From contig CAZDAM010000018.1 of NCBI GenBank assembly GCA_964503595.1, forward strand, positions 1 through 39,621: 39,621 nt of DNA. Reading direction: 5' to 3'. Position numbers and translations under genes: made by a program. Below, one piece after another: positions 26,064-34,146 of this stretch. The DNA is from CAZDAM01 sp964503595. GTDB lineage: Bacteria; Muiribacteriota; UBA6191. How positions within the stretch are numbered: position 1 is the first letter of the stretch; each line of letters opens with the position of its first letter. The notes under the pieces are model-generated. The model saw nothing but the letters and a program-made list of their open reading frames with translations, searched no databases and was not told where the DNA came from.

Positions 26064-28018
26064 GAGCGGACTCCTTCAGCCTCGGTTTCAAGGCGGATGA
26101 ACTGCTGAATACGATTGGATATCTCAATAGGGGTTAATCCCAGAACGGTGTGCAGATTTTTCAGATCTCCGTGAGGAATGAACTCATCAGGCAGGCCCAG
26201 AGTCAGAACCGGGCGGTTCTGCCGGAGCTCCTGTAGTCCTTCCAGAACGGCACTGCCAAAGCCGCCGCGAATGGTCCCGTCTTCCAGAGTGATCAGAAAT
26301 CTGTGATCCTTGGCGGCCTGTTCCAGAAGTCCCAGATCCAGTGGCTTCAAAAACCGCATGTCCACGATTGTCACGTTGAAGCCTTCCTGACGGAGAAGAT
26401 CACAGGCTTCCAGGGAGCGTTGCACCATGAATCCCAGGCACAGAAGGGCGATATCCGTTCCTTTTCTTATGATCTGGCCCCGGCCAAGTTCAATGGAGGA
26501 GGCTTCTCCAATAGCTTCCGGAGCTTCTCCCCTGGGGTAACGGATTGCGGTAGGACCGGTTTCAAAACCATGCATGAAATCAAGCATGGCCTCAAAATCG
26601 CGCTGGTCACGCGGAGCCATGACGGTGAGTCCCGGCAGGCAGCGCAGATAGGCCAGATCAAATACCCCGTGATGGGTCGGACCATCTGCTCCTACCAATC
26701 CGCTCCGGTCCAGGCAGAAGCATACCGGAAGATTCTGGAGACAGACTTCATGCATGATCTGATCGTAGGCCCGCTGCAGAAAGGTGGAATAGATGGCGGC
26801 AAAGGGGCGAAGTCCCCGGGAGGCCAGTCCTGCGGCATAGCCCACGGCGTGTTGTTCGGCCATGGCGACATCAAAGAAACGGCTGGGATAGGCTCTGGAG
26901 AACCCCGAGAGACCGGTTCCGTCGGGCATGGCCGCTGTAATTGCCGCGACTCTGAAGTCCTTGCGGGCAAGCTCGACCAGGCGATTACCGAAAATCTTGC
27001 TATAGGTCGGCCTTTCTTCTCTATTTTTCACAAACTGGCCGGAAGCCGGGTCAAAGGGTCCTCCTCCATGCCATTTGGCTCCCTGGCAGGAAGTGTCTTC
27101 TGCCGGAGTGAAGCCCTTACCCTTCGTGGTTTTGACATGAATCAGAATCGGACGGGTCTGTCCCTTGACTTCTTCGAAAACCTCGATCAGATCTTCGATA
27201 TTGTGGCCATCTACAGGTCCGATATAGCGAATTCCCAACTCTTCGAAGATAACCCCGGGGGTCATCAGATATTTGAAGCTGTCCTTGAATTTGGACATGA
27301 GTTGATAAAGCCGATCTCCATAGCTTGGAATCCCCTGAACCAGGTGCCTCAGATAATCCTTGGAGGAGCGGAACATGGGTTCATCGCGAACGCGATCCAG
27401 GTAACGGCTGTAGCCGCCAACATTGGGGGCGATGGACATGCCGTTATCATTCAAGATGACGATCATGCGGGTCTGGGTATGTCCCAGGTGATTCAGGCCT
27501 TCAAGTGCCATACCTTCTGTCAGCGAGCCATCCCCAATCACAGCCATGATGTGTTCCCTGCCTCCCGACAGATCACGGGCCGCAGCTTTCCCGAAGGCCG
27601 TACTGATTGAGGTTCCACCATGTCCAGTTGTGAAGCAATCGTAAATGGATTCCTCGCGGCTGGAGAATCCGGTGATTCCCCCAAACTGCCTGAGGGAATT
27701 AAAGCGGTTCTGGCGCCCTGTGAGCATCTTATGGACATAGACCTGGTGGCCGACATCCCAGAGGATCTGATCCCTTGGAAGAGAAAAGACCTTGTGCATA
27801 GCCAGTGTCAGTTCCACAATCCCCAGATTAGGAGCGACATGCCCTCCGGTCTGAGCCAGGGCGTGAATCAGAAATTCCCGAACTTCCGTGGCCAGCTGTT
27901 TTAGCATTGCCGGATTCAGGTTTTTGACATCTCTCGGACAACGGATTCGATGCAGCAGTTTCTGGGCTTCCTGCTCCTGGATATGGGTCGAGCTGGCAGG
28001 CATGGTGGCAATTTTCAT
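26060..28018 (-). CDS. dxs: 1-deoxy-D-xylulose-5-phosphate synthase
   Basis: Catalyses the first step of the MEP isoprenoid pathway: pyruvate plus glyceraldehyde 3-phosphate to DXP, using thiamine diphosphate. At 652 residues it is of usual length. Motifs seen are WDVGHQVYVHKMLTGR, TGHGGTSIS, the ThDP site GDGSLTEGMALEGLNH...LNDN, YIGPVDGHNIEDL, HVKTTKGKG, and DVAMAEQHAVGYAAGLA with its catalytic Glu. GGAGAG lies six bases before the ATG. The start overlaps the ispF stop by four bases and the end overlaps the GrpE-like gene by four, so this is one transcript and probably translationally coupled. Confidence 0.96.
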   Translation of the reverse strand: MKIATMPASSTHIQEQEAQKLLHRIRCPRDVKNLNPAMLKQLATEVREFLIHALAQTGGHVAPNLGIVELTLAMHKVFSLPRDQILWDVGHQVYVHKMLTGRQNRFNSLRQFGGITGFSSREESIYDCFTTGHGGTSISTAFGKAAARDLSGGREHIMAVIGDGSLTEGMALEGLNHLGHTQTRMIVILNDNGMSIAPNVGGYSRYLDRVRDEPMFRSSKDYLRHLVQGIPSYGDRLYQLMSKFKDSFKYLMTPGVIFEELGIRYIGPVDGHNIEDLIEVFEEVKGQTRPILIHVKTTKGKGFTPAEDTSCQGAKWHGGGPFDPASGQFVKNREERPTYSKIFGNRLVELARKDFRVAAITAAMPDGTGLSGFSRAYPSRFFDVAMAEQHAVGYAAGLASRGLRPFAAIYSTFLQRAYDQIMHEVCLQNLPVCFCLDRSGLVGADGPTHHGVFDLAYLRCLPGLTVMAPRDQRDFEAMLDFMHGFETGPTAIRYPRGEAPEAIGEASSIELGRGQIIRKGTDIALLCLGFMVQRSLEACDLLRQEGFNVTIVDMRFLKPLDLGLLEQAAKDHRFLITLEDGTIRGGFGSAVLEGLQELRQNRPVLTLGLPDEFIPHGDLKNLHTVLGLTPIEISNRIQQFIRLETEAEGVRS

Positions 28019-28497
28019 GGGTTTCTCTCCGGATGAAGGAGGATTGCGGCGGTAGCGGCAATGCCTTCGCCCCGCCCCAGGGCTCCCATGCCCTCATTGG
28101 TTTTCCCTTTGACTGAAATGCAGTCCTTACGAACTTCCATGATTTCCGAAAGGGAGGCCAGAATTGCCTGCCGTTTGGGCTGAAGACGTGGACTTTCACA
28201 TATTAGAGTGCAGTCCAAGTTGGAGATTTCGTAACCACGGTTGCGCATCCTTTCTACGGCATGAGCCAGAATATAGCGACTGTTCAGATCTTTTGTGGCG
28301 GCAATAGCAGGGGGAAAATGGGTCCCGATGTCTCCTTCGGCCAGAGCGCCGTAGATAGCATCGGCAATAGCGTGAATCAGGACATCGGCATCACTTTGTC
28401 CGCTCAGGCCGAATTCAGAGTCAAATTCAATTCCTCCCAGGAACAGCTTTCTACCGGTGGCAATCCGGTGAGAATCATATCCAAAGCCTATGCGCAT
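28015..28497 (-). CDS. ispF: 2-C-methyl-D-erythritol 2,4-cyclodiphosphate synthase
   Basis: Converts CDP-ME-2-phosphate to the cyclic MEcPP in the MEP pathway. I chose the ATG at 28497, giving 160 residues, with an AAAGG site nine bases before it. The zinc-binding D-x-H is in GYDSHR, SGQSDADVLIHAIADA gives the further His, and KGKTNEGMGALGRGEGI closes the nucleotide-binding site. An earlier in-frame start adds only unconserved residues. It overlaps the end of dxr by 10 bases and the start of dxs by four. IspD, its usual neighbour or fusion partner, is not in this window. Confidence 0.95.
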   Translation of the reverse strand: MRIGFGYDSHRIATGRKLFLGGIEFDSEFGLSGQSDADVLIHAIADAIYGALAEGDIGTHFPPAIAATKDLNSRYILAHAVERMRNRGYEISNLDCTLICESPRLQPKRQAILASLSEIMEVRKDCISVKGKTNEGMGALGRGEGIAATAAILLHPERNP

Positions 28498-29654
28498 GAA
28501 TTTTGCCTTTCGATCAGTTTGGTTGCAGTTTGGCGAGCCCATTCATCACTCTTGAGAATGTCATCCAGGTCGGGCTGGTGAATTCCTGAGTGCTGGTTCA
28601 GAACGGCCCGGTTCAATCGTGGAATATCCAGAAAACCGATTTTTCTCTTCAGAAAGGCCTCAACAGCGATTTCATTGGCGGCATTCAGAACACAGGGACA
28701 GCTGCCACCTTTTTCACCGGCTTCAAAGGCCAGCCTGAGGTTTTCAAAGCGTTCGAAATCAGGAGCTTCAAAATCCAGGCGCCCCAGTTCGGCCAGGTTC
28801 AGGCGGGGAAACTCGGGATCCTGAAGTCGGGATTCTCCGTGAGTGAGAGCGTAGCGGATGGGCAGACTCATGTCCGGAAGGGATAGCTGCGCCATCAGGC
28901 CTCCATCCTGAAACTGCACGAGAGAGTGAATGATGGACTGGGGATGGACCAGAACTTCGATCCTGGAGTAGTCAATCTGGAAGAGCCAGTGAGCTTCAAT
29001 CACTTCAAGGCCTTTATTCATCATGGATGAAGAGTCCACAGTGATTTTTGCTCCCATATCCCAGTTAGGATGTTTCAGGGCGTCTTCAGGCCTGATGTCT
29101 TTCATCTGGCCTAGGCTGTGAGTACGAAAGGAGCCTCCGCTTGCCGTCAGGATGATTTTTTCAATTTCGGCAGGGTTCTCTCCCCGTAGGCATTGATGAA
29201 TGGCAGCGTGCTCAGAATCAACCGGAATGATGGCTGCCGCAGGATTTCTGTTGAGGATTTCCTGAGCCAGGTGTCCTCCGGAGACAAGGGTCTCTTTGTT
29301 GGCTAGAGCTACAGTTTTTGAGGCATTCAGGGAAGTGAGCACCGGAAGGAGGCCGGCGTTGCCGACCATCGCGGCCAGAACTGTTTCGTCCAGAGGCTGT
29401 GCAAGCCTTTCGAGCAGTTCCGGGCCAGAAAATACCGGCCGCCCCAGGTGATGGGAAAGCTCTCTGGCTGCAGCGGGATCCTGCATATGGATATATTCGG
29501 GTTCGAATTCCCGGCAGATGGCAACCAGTCGCTCCACGGACCTGTAAGCGCTTACACCAGCGAGCCTGAATGTTTCCGGCTCTCGGCGTAAAGTATTTAG
29601 GGCGGTTGTACCGATAGAGCCGGTAGCCCCAAGTAGGAAAATATTTTTCTGCAT
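28488..29654 (-). CDS. dxr: 1-deoxy-D-xylulose 5-phosphate reductoisomerase
   Basis: NADPH-dependent conversion of DXP to methylerythritol phosphate, the second MEP step. From the ATG at 29654 it is 388 residues, the usual length, starting with the Rossmann motif LLGATGSIGTTALN. PVDSEHAAIHQCLRG, ASGGSFRT and NWDMGAKITVDSSSMMN are the metal- and substrate-binding blocks, and PCVLNAANEIAVEAFL is conserved. The choice of start is backed by a promoter at 29685-29713, which lies inside any longer frame, and by AGGT just upstream. Fosmidomycin-type inhibitors act on this enzyme family. Confidence 0.96.
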   Translation of the reverse strand: MQKNIFLLGATGSIGTTALNTLRREPETFRLAGVSAYRSVERLVAICREFEPEYIHMQDPAAARELSHHLGRPVFSGPELLERLAQPLDETVLAAMVGNAGLLPVLTSLNASKTVALANKETLVSGGHLAQEILNRNPAAAIIPVDSEHAAIHQCLRGENPAEIEKIILTASGGSFRTHSLGQMKDIRPEDALKHPNWDMGAKITVDSSSMMNKGLEVIEAHWLFQIDYSRIEVLVHPQSIIHSLVQFQDGGLMAQLSLPDMSLPIRYALTHGESRLQDPEFPRLNLAELGRLDFEAPDFERFENLRLAFEAGEKGGSCPCVLNAANEIAVEAFLKRKIGFLDIPRLNRAVLNQHSGIHQPDLDDILKSDEWARQTATKLIERQNSCA

Positions 29655-29684
29655 GTTGACCTGCTGGAAAATCCAGAGTACGAC

Positions 29685-29713
29685 ATTATAGCGATCGACA
29701 GAATCGGGCTCAA
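29685..29713 (-). promoter_or_regulatory. promoter for dxr-ispF-dxs
   Basis: On the minus strand TTGAGC (29708-29713) is followed after 17 bases by a perfect TATAAT (29685-29690). Transcription would start about 29678, giving a 24-base leader before dxr at 29654. This would let dxr, ispF, dxs and the following genes be expressed independently of carD-ispE. Confidence 0.7.
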
Positions 29714-29745
29714 CCGATGAATTTTTGACTGGCCTAGATTTGACC

Positions 29746-30591
29746 TCAGATGGGTTGGGGATGAACACTTAAAATGCGCCCGCAGGCAGCAAAATCCCAG
29801 GAAGATTTCAGGCTTTCCCAGGCTTGATGGGCACGGGTTTCATCATTGGTCAGGCCATAACAGGCCGAACCGCTACCGCTTAAGCTTACAAATTCCAGGC
29901 CACAGTTTTTCAAGGCTTTGAGGGTTTCTAGCATCCAGTTCTGATTTTCCATCTCGTAGAGTTTTTGAAATGAGTTGGGTAGAAGGGGCTCCAGTTCTGA
30001 AAGGTGTCCTTCTTTCAGGTGGTTTTCAATCTGCCGGGGCTGGAGGGGCGGGGAGTAGAGTTTGTGGGTTCTTAGGCGTTCAAAGGCCTGGGATGTGACA
30101 ATGGAATGTTTGCTGCGGATGACAACACAATAAAGATTGTCAGGGATTTTGGCGGGGGTCAGATGGGTACCACGCCCCTCTGCCCAGGAAGGTCCATCCT
30201 GGAGAAAAAAGGGGATGTCGCTTCCCAGTTCGCAGGCGATCTGGTGAAGCCGTCCCCTGGGCTGAGGAGTGACCTGATTCATCAGCTTAAGGGCTCCAGC
30301 AGCGTTGGATGAGCCCGCACCAAGTCCACTTCCAGGCGGGACTGATTTTATCAGATGGAAGGTTCCCTGATTGAATGGATAAAGATTCCGGGCTTTCGTA
30401 ATCAGGTTGTCAGCCGTTTCACAGGGAGATGGGCCGGTAATTCTTAAGTGAGAAGCTTCCTCTGGTTCAAGCTCCAGCCATTCTCCGATGTCGCAGCAGA
30501 CCAGCAGACTTTGAATATTATGGTAACCATAATCCGTACGACCCAGTACGGCCAGTCCAAGATTCAGTTTGATGGGGGTAAAGATACGCAT
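29746..30591 (-). CDS. ispE: 4-diphosphocytidyl-2-C-methyl-D-erythritol kinase
   Basis: GHMP-family kinase that phosphorylates CDP-ME with ATP in the MEP pathway. 281 residues from the ATG at 30591: TPIKLNLGLAVLGRTDYGYH carries the conserved Lys near the N-terminus and the DGYH motif, PPGSGLGAGSSNAAGAL is the ATP-binding GHMP loop, and LSGSGSACYG is the C-terminal glycine-rich box. This start fits the family but lies directly after a terminator-like U-tract with no Shine-Dalgarno site. The alternative ATG at 30630 overlaps the carD stop (ATGA) and would add 13 residues encoded by the hairpin. Confidence 0.93.
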   Translation of the reverse strand: MRIFTPIKLNLGLAVLGRTDYGYHNIQSLLVCCDIGEWLELEPEEASHLRITGPSPCETADNLITKARNLYPFNQGTFHLIKSVPPGSGLGAGSSNAAGALKLMNQVTPQPRGRLHQIACELGSDIPFFLQDGPSWAEGRGTHLTPAKIPDNLYCVVIRSKHSIVTSQAFERLRTHKLYSPPLQPRQIENHLKEGHLSELEPLLPNSFQKLYEMENQNWMLETLKALKNCGLEFVSLSGSGSACYGLTNDETRAHQAWESLKSSWDFAACGRILSVHPQPI

Positions 30592-30592
30592 A

Positions 30593-30619
30593 AGAAAAAA
30601 GCCCGGAAGAGCCGGGCTT
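30593..30619 (-). terminator. terminator-like hairpin between carD and ispE
   Basis: On the minus strand AAGCCCGG (30612-30619) pairs with CCGGGCTT (30599-30606) around a five-base loop, followed by TTTT and CTT. The U-tract ends two bases before the ispE ATG. It could end the carD transcript or attenuate ispE. Confidence 0.7.
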
Positions 30620-30626
30620 AAGACTT

Positions 30627-31124
30627 TCATGCATTGAGGTTGAGGGATTCCTTCAGTTTGATCCGGCTCTCATCCGGACTGATCCGATATGTAGCTCCAA
30701 TTTCCCCTAAAAGCAGCTTTTCTGTCTTTTCGTAGAGCATTTTATCTTTCAGGCCCAGTTCCTTTTCCAGTGATTTGACGCTCAGGGCTTTATAGACCTT
30801 GGCGACTTCCAGAATATTGCCACTGGAAACTCTTTCACTGTAATCCTTGTGGATACGGTGAAAATTGGTGCGGGCCTCAGGGACCAGATGCTCATCGGAG
30901 GAAAGGTAGTGGAGAGCTTCGTTCAGAACCGTCTCATCCACGGGGAGGCGGATTCCAATCTGCTCTGCCCTGTCAATCGGAATCATGACCTTGTTCAAAT
31001 CGTTGAGAGCAAAATCAAAGACGTAATACCGGGTTGGGCGGCCCAAGACAACCATCTGGGTGATTTCCGTAACAATTCCTGTGCCATGAATGGGGTGTAC
31101 GACTTTACTTCCGGGTTGAAACAT
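30627..31124 (-). CDS. carD: CarD/CdnL-family transcription regulator
   Basis: A 165-residue CarD_CdnL_TRCF protein. The N-terminal Tudor-like RNA polymerase-binding domain is clear (PGSKVVHPIHGTGIVTEI, then YYVFDFALNDLNKVMIP), and the C-terminal helical DNA-binding part includes NILEVAKVYKALSVKSLEKE and LGLKDKMLYEKTEKLLLGEI. Family members bind the RNA polymerase beta subunit lobe and stabilise the open promoter complex, often at rRNA and essential promoters. GGAGG lies five bases before the ATG. It heads the minus-strand run, 249 bases from a divergent gene. In several phyla carD lies beside MEP genes such as ispD and ispF, as here in part. Confidence 0.93.
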   Translation of the reverse strand: MFQPGSKVVHPIHGTGIVTEITQMVVLGRPTRYYVFDFALNDLNKVMIPIDRAEQIGIRLPVDETVLNEALHYLSSDEHLVPEARTNFHRIHKDYSERVSSGNILEVAKVYKALSVKSLEKELGLKDKMLYEKTEKLLLGEIGATYRISPDESRIKLKESLNLNA

Positions 31125-31178
31125 GAATCCTCCGCTGTGTGAGTCGCAGGTGCTTTCCTTGACCTCACAGATATCTTC

Positions 31179-31207
31179 AATATAGGACCAAAGTTTGAAT
31201 CAGTCAA
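31179..31207 (-). promoter_or_regulatory. promoter for carD
   Basis: TTGACT (31202-31207) and TATATT (31179-31184) on the minus strand are 17 bases apart, each with a 5/6 match to consensus. Predicted start is near 31172, with a leader of about 48 bases before the carD ATG. Confidence 0.72.
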
Positions 31208-31372
31208 TAGTATTATATTCCTATCTCTGCCTTTAGCGGGTGTCCGAATAGTTCGGCATGGTCGGAAAGACGGAGGGGGATAAGAATCCTATCGGCAGAT
31301 CTTGATTGGACTTGCATGGACGTGATCCAAGTGTTGTCATGATGTTTCATGAAACTGAATGATGGAGGACTC

Positions 31373-32581
31373 ATGTTGAGATTCTTGTTGCTTTCCCTTT
31401 TTTTGGGAGGCGTGTCCCAGGCGGAGCGAATCAAGGCTCTGGAGGTTCATTTGGCCTGTAAATCCATGTTCTCAAGTGCAGAGGACTATCAGGAGCTTCT
31501 CAGGGCGCTGCCATCCATCAGCCCCCAGCAGGGGGAGGCCTTGAGAGAAGAGGCGGACCGCCGCTTTTTTGAAGCAGGGGGCTATCCTCTGGTGGAGAAG
31601 TGCGAGGGGATCCGTTTTGCCATTTTTCGTAATGGAGAGAGAATTGAGGCCTATGCGGCGATTTCGGGTGATTTTAAGGATGCTGAATCTCTGAAAGCTC
31701 TGGAGAGGACTTACTCCCGGGTTCTTGAGCGAATAGAGGAGCGGCATCTTCCTGAGCCAGTCAGGAAGATGATTCCGCGGGGGGTTACCCGCGAAGGGGC
31801 TGATCTGGTTCTGGGGAGTCCGGGGGTTGACCGCAAGGTTCTGTATGCAGCGTTGAGCCCTTATGTTGTCGGGCGAACAGTCGGGATCTGGGCGGATATG
31901 AGTGCCATGCCGGAAGGTCAGGAAGATCGTAGCGTCAATGGATTCAGGCTTGAATGGACTCAGGCGGACATGAATCTTGATGTGGATTTTCCGCGTATGG
32001 AGATGTCAGCCATGGCTGCTGGTATGGCGAGAGGAATTCTTCAGGCTGTTGCAGCTTCTCCCTGGCAGACTCCAGATGTGCCGACCAACCTGCTTCTGGA
32101 TCGCTATAGCTATGCCATGCTCCTGCCGGTTTATGCCCACTTTGAAAAGGTTGTCAAATCGGCCAGGCTTGAGCAGGTGGGGAATCGGGTCAGTCTGAAT
32201 CTTCCTGGTATCGGGAGTCTCAGAGATTTCGTATTCTCGATTCTTCCTGTGACCCTGGCTGTGGCCAGCAACAACCCGATGGTAACTGCCGCGATTCAGC
32301 AAAGGCTTGCTGGGATGGGGGCGGGTGGTTTTGCCGCGGGGGATGAAGGCTTCTCCGATGGGGGCGATGACTGCCTGATGCAGCTTGATATGGCATCCCA
32401 GGCCCTGGATTTCTACAATCTGGACCATGGGACGGAGTACAGTTGGGAGGCGGCACGGCAGAAGCTGTTTGATGAGGGCTATCTTCCAAGGGATTTGAAT
32501 TGTGGTTCCGCTCTTCTGATGGAGCCTGGTGTTGTGACTGACGGCGAAGACGGAGCTCTGGAATACGGCTTTGAAGAGTAG
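31373..32581 (+). CDS. secreted protein with pilin-like C-terminal module
   Basis: I chose the ATG at 31373: GGAGG lies five bases upstream and it begins a signal peptide (LLLSLFLGGVSQAER). The protein has 402 residues. The bulk is unrecognised. Near the C-terminus, CLMQLDMASQALDFYNLDHG, then KLFDEGYLPRDLNCGSALLM, follows the pattern of the type IV pilin tail ('A..MYNLDHG......L...GYL....C'). There is no prepilin leader. A similar tail occurs in the protein at 15389. It lies between carD (divergent) and the rpmG promoter, and its own promoter is not clear. The function is unknown. Confidence 0.68.
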   Translation: MLRFLLLSLFLGGVSQAERIKALEVHLACKSMFSSAEDYQELLRALPSISPQQGEALREEADRRFFEAGGYPLVEKCEGIRFAIFRNGERIEAYAAISGDFKDAESLKALERTYSRVLERIEERHLPEPVRKMIPRGVTREGADLVLGSPGVDRKVLYAALSPYVVGRTVGIWADMSAMPEGQEDRSVNGFRLEWTQADMNLDVDFPRMEMSAMAAGMARGILQAVAASPWQTPDVPTNLLLDRYSYAMLLPVYAHFEKVVKSARLEQVGNRVSLNLPGIGSLRDFVFSILPVTLAVASNNPMVTAAIQQRLAGMGAGGFAAGDEGFSDGGDDCLMQLDMASQALDFYNLDHGTEYSWEAARQKLFDEGYLPRDLNCGSALLMEPGVVTDGEDGALEYGFEE

Positions 32582-32603
32582 AAAAAGAATTGTGATGGAA
32601 TTG

Positions 32604-32632
32604 TTGACACAGGATAGGGGCGGTGCTACCAT
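32604..32632 (+). promoter_or_regulatory. promoter for the rpmG-tRNA-secE-nusG-ribosomal protein block
   Basis: A perfect TTGACA (32604-32609) and TACCAT (32627-32632, 4/6) are 17 bases apart. Transcription would start about 32639, some 39 bases before rpmG, and could cover the tRNA and the translation genes downstream. Confidence 0.65.
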
Positions 32633-32677
32633 TCCGTACTCATTTTCGGTGGGAACTGTTCTGGTTAGGTGATACCT

Positions 32678-32827
32678 ATGAGAAAACAAGTTATTTTGGC
32701 GTGTACGGAAACAGGAGATCGTACATATTCCACAACAAAAAACAAAAAGAATACTCCTGAGCGGATTGAATTGATGAAGTACAATCCGCGCCTGCGGCGC
32801 CATACGCTCCACCGGGAAATCAAGTGA
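32678..32827 (+). CDS. rpmG: 50S ribosomal protein L33
   Basis: A 49-residue protein, MRKQVILACTETGDRTYSTT ... ELMKYNPRLRRHTLHREIK, the full length of L33. Only one Cys is present and the two CxxC pairs are absent, so this is the zinc-independent form. Its position before tRNA-Trp, secE and nusG is the usual one in many bacteria. Confidence 0.96.
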   Translation: MRKQVILACTETGDRTYSTTKNKKNTPERIELMKYNPRLRRHTLHREIK

Positions 32828-32848
32828 AAGATTGCGCGGATTGAATAT

Positions 32849-32922
32849 AGGGCGGTAGCTCCAACGGTTAGAGCACTGGATTCCAAATCCAGGTGTTGTG
32901 AGTTCGAATCTCACTCGCCCTG
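32849..32922 (+). tRNA. tRNA-Trp (anticodon CCA)
   Basis: A full cloverleaf can be drawn. The acceptor 32849-32855 pairs with 32915-32921 (one G-U), the D-arm is GCTC...GAGC, the anticodon stem is CTGGA/TCCAG around loop TTCCAAA, and the T-arm is GTGAG/CTCAC with TTCGAAT. The discriminator is G at 32922 and the CCA end is not encoded. tRNA-Trp between rpmG and secE is a conserved arrangement. Confidence 0.97.
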
Positions 32923-32944
32923 TATCAACTGTGAGTATAGACCA

Positions 32945-33145
32945 ATGCAGGATATAAAAAATTTTTTGGACGAAGTCAGGCGGGAAGTTCACCCTTCCTA
33001 TGGTCGGGTTGTATGGCCGGATCGGGAAAAAGTGATCCATTCCACCTGGATTGTAATTGGAATGAGTGTCCTTGTGTCCATGTTTATCTGGATGGCTGAT
33101 TCTTCCTTCGGGAGAGTCATCCAGGGTGTATTGTTTGAGGGGTGA
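32945..33145 (+). CDS. secE: preprotein translocase subunit SecE
   Basis: A 66-residue, single-helix SecE: an amphipathic region (FLDEVRREVHPSYGRVVWPD) with the conserved Trp-Pro, then one transmembrane helix (IVIGMSVLVSMFIWM). It clamps SecY in the inner membrane. It lies 22 bases after the tRNA and before nusG. No strong ribosome site is visible. Confidence 0.93.
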   Translation: MQDIKNFLDEVRREVHPSYGRVVWPDREKVIHSTWIVIGMSVLVSMFIWMADSSFGRVIQGVLFEG

Positions 33146-33150
33146 GAGAT

Positions 33151-33696
33151 ATGAATACCAGTGAACTGGGCAAGTGGTATCTCGTTCACACGAGCTCCAG
33201 CGCGGAGCAGAAAGTGAAAGCCAATCTCGAGCAGCGCGTCAAGGTCATGGGCATGCAGGGTGAAGTCTTCGAGGTGATGGTGCCCACCGAAAGCGTGGAG
33301 ACGGAAACGCCCAAGGGCAAGAAAAAAATCGTCCAGAGGATGATTTATCCCGGCTATGTACTGGTCCGCATGCTGCTCAGCGAGAAATCCTGGGCAATGG
33401 TGCGAAACACGCCCGGGATTACGGGGTTTGTCGGGCAGGGAAAGCATCCTACGCCATTGACAGATCGCGAGGTGGAGGGAATTCTCCACCAAATGGGAAT
33501 TGGTAATGCGGCTCCAGCCAGGCACGTGAGTTACAAGGTTGGTCAAGGCGTACGCATTATGGACGGTCCGTTCTCAGACTTCATTGGCCATATTGAAGAG
33601 GTCAACATGGAGAAAAAGAAACTCCGTGTCATGGTGCATATCTTTGGTCGGGAAACCCCGGTTGAACTGGGTTTTGCCGAAGTCGAAGAGGTATAG
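33151..33696 (+). CDS. nusG: transcription termination/antitermination factor NusG
   Basis: 181 residues from the ATG at 33151, which has GAGGGG seven bases upstream; a GTG at 33142 overlapping the secE stop is an alternative. The NGN domain (KWYLVHTSSSAEQKVKANLE, MIYPGYVLVRM, GITGFVG) binds RNA polymerase, and the KOW domain (VGQGVRIMDGPFSDFIGHIE) lies near the C-terminus. It travels with the polymerase and links to Rho and the ribosome. Confidence 0.96.
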   Translation: MNTSELGKWYLVHTSSSAEQKVKANLEQRVKVMGMQGEVFEVMVPTESVETETPKGKKKIVQRMIYPGYVLVRMLLSEKSWAMVRNTPGITGFVGQGKHPTPLTDREVEGILHQMGIGNAAPARHVSYKVGQGVRIMDGPFSDFIGHIEEVNMEKKKLRVMVHIFGRETPVELGFAEVEEV

Positions 33697-33710
33697 AAAG
33701 GGAGTAAGTC

Positions 33711-34139
33711 ATGTCGAAGGCAGTTACTGCTGTCATCAAGCTGCAGGTTAAAGCCGGTCAGGCCAATCCTGCTCCTCCCGTGGGTCCTGCTCTGGGCTCC
33801 AAGGGTGTGAACATCATGCAGTTCTGCACGGCGTTCAACGAGCAGACAAAAGACCGCATGGGCTTGATCCTTCCGGTAGTCATCTCCGTCTACCAGGATC
33901 GGACTTTCACTTTTGAGGTGAAGTCTCCGCCCGCCCCGGTTCTGTTGCTTAAAGCAATCAAAAAGGACAAAGGCTCACCGAACTCCATTGAGACAAAGAT
34001 TGGAACGGTAACCAAATCCCAGTGTCTGGAGATTGCCCGTGTGAAGATGCAGGACTTAAATGCTCATACCGAGGATTCCGCTGTTTCCATGATTGCGGGA
34101 ACAGCACGCAGTATGGGTATTGAGGTTGTAGAGGGTTGA
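33711..34139 (+). CDS. rplK: 50S ribosomal protein L11
   Basis: 142 residues, the standard length: KLQVKAGQANPAPPVGPALG and GVNIMQFCTAFNEQT in the N-terminal domain, and a C-terminal rRNA-binding part ending GTARSMGIEVVEG. It is preceded by GGGAG. L11 forms the GTPase-associated stalk base and is the usual first gene of the rplKAJL block. Confidence 0.97.
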   Translation: MSKAVTAVIKLQVKAGQANPAPPVGPALGSKGVNIMQFCTAFNEQTKDRMGLILPVVISVYQDRTFTFEVKSPPAPVLLLKAIKKDKGSPNSIETKIGTVTKSQCLEIARVKMQDLNAHTEDSAVSMIAGTARSMGIEVVEG

Positions 34140-34146
34140 GGGAAAA

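Noticed and set aside
26303..27610. 435-codon open frame on the plus strand
   Set aside because: Antisense to dxs, which has clear family motifs; no ribosome site and no recognisable domain.
32006..33040. 344-codon open frame on the minus strand
   Set aside because: It crosses the antisense of rpmG, tRNA-Trp and secE, all well supported on the plus strand.
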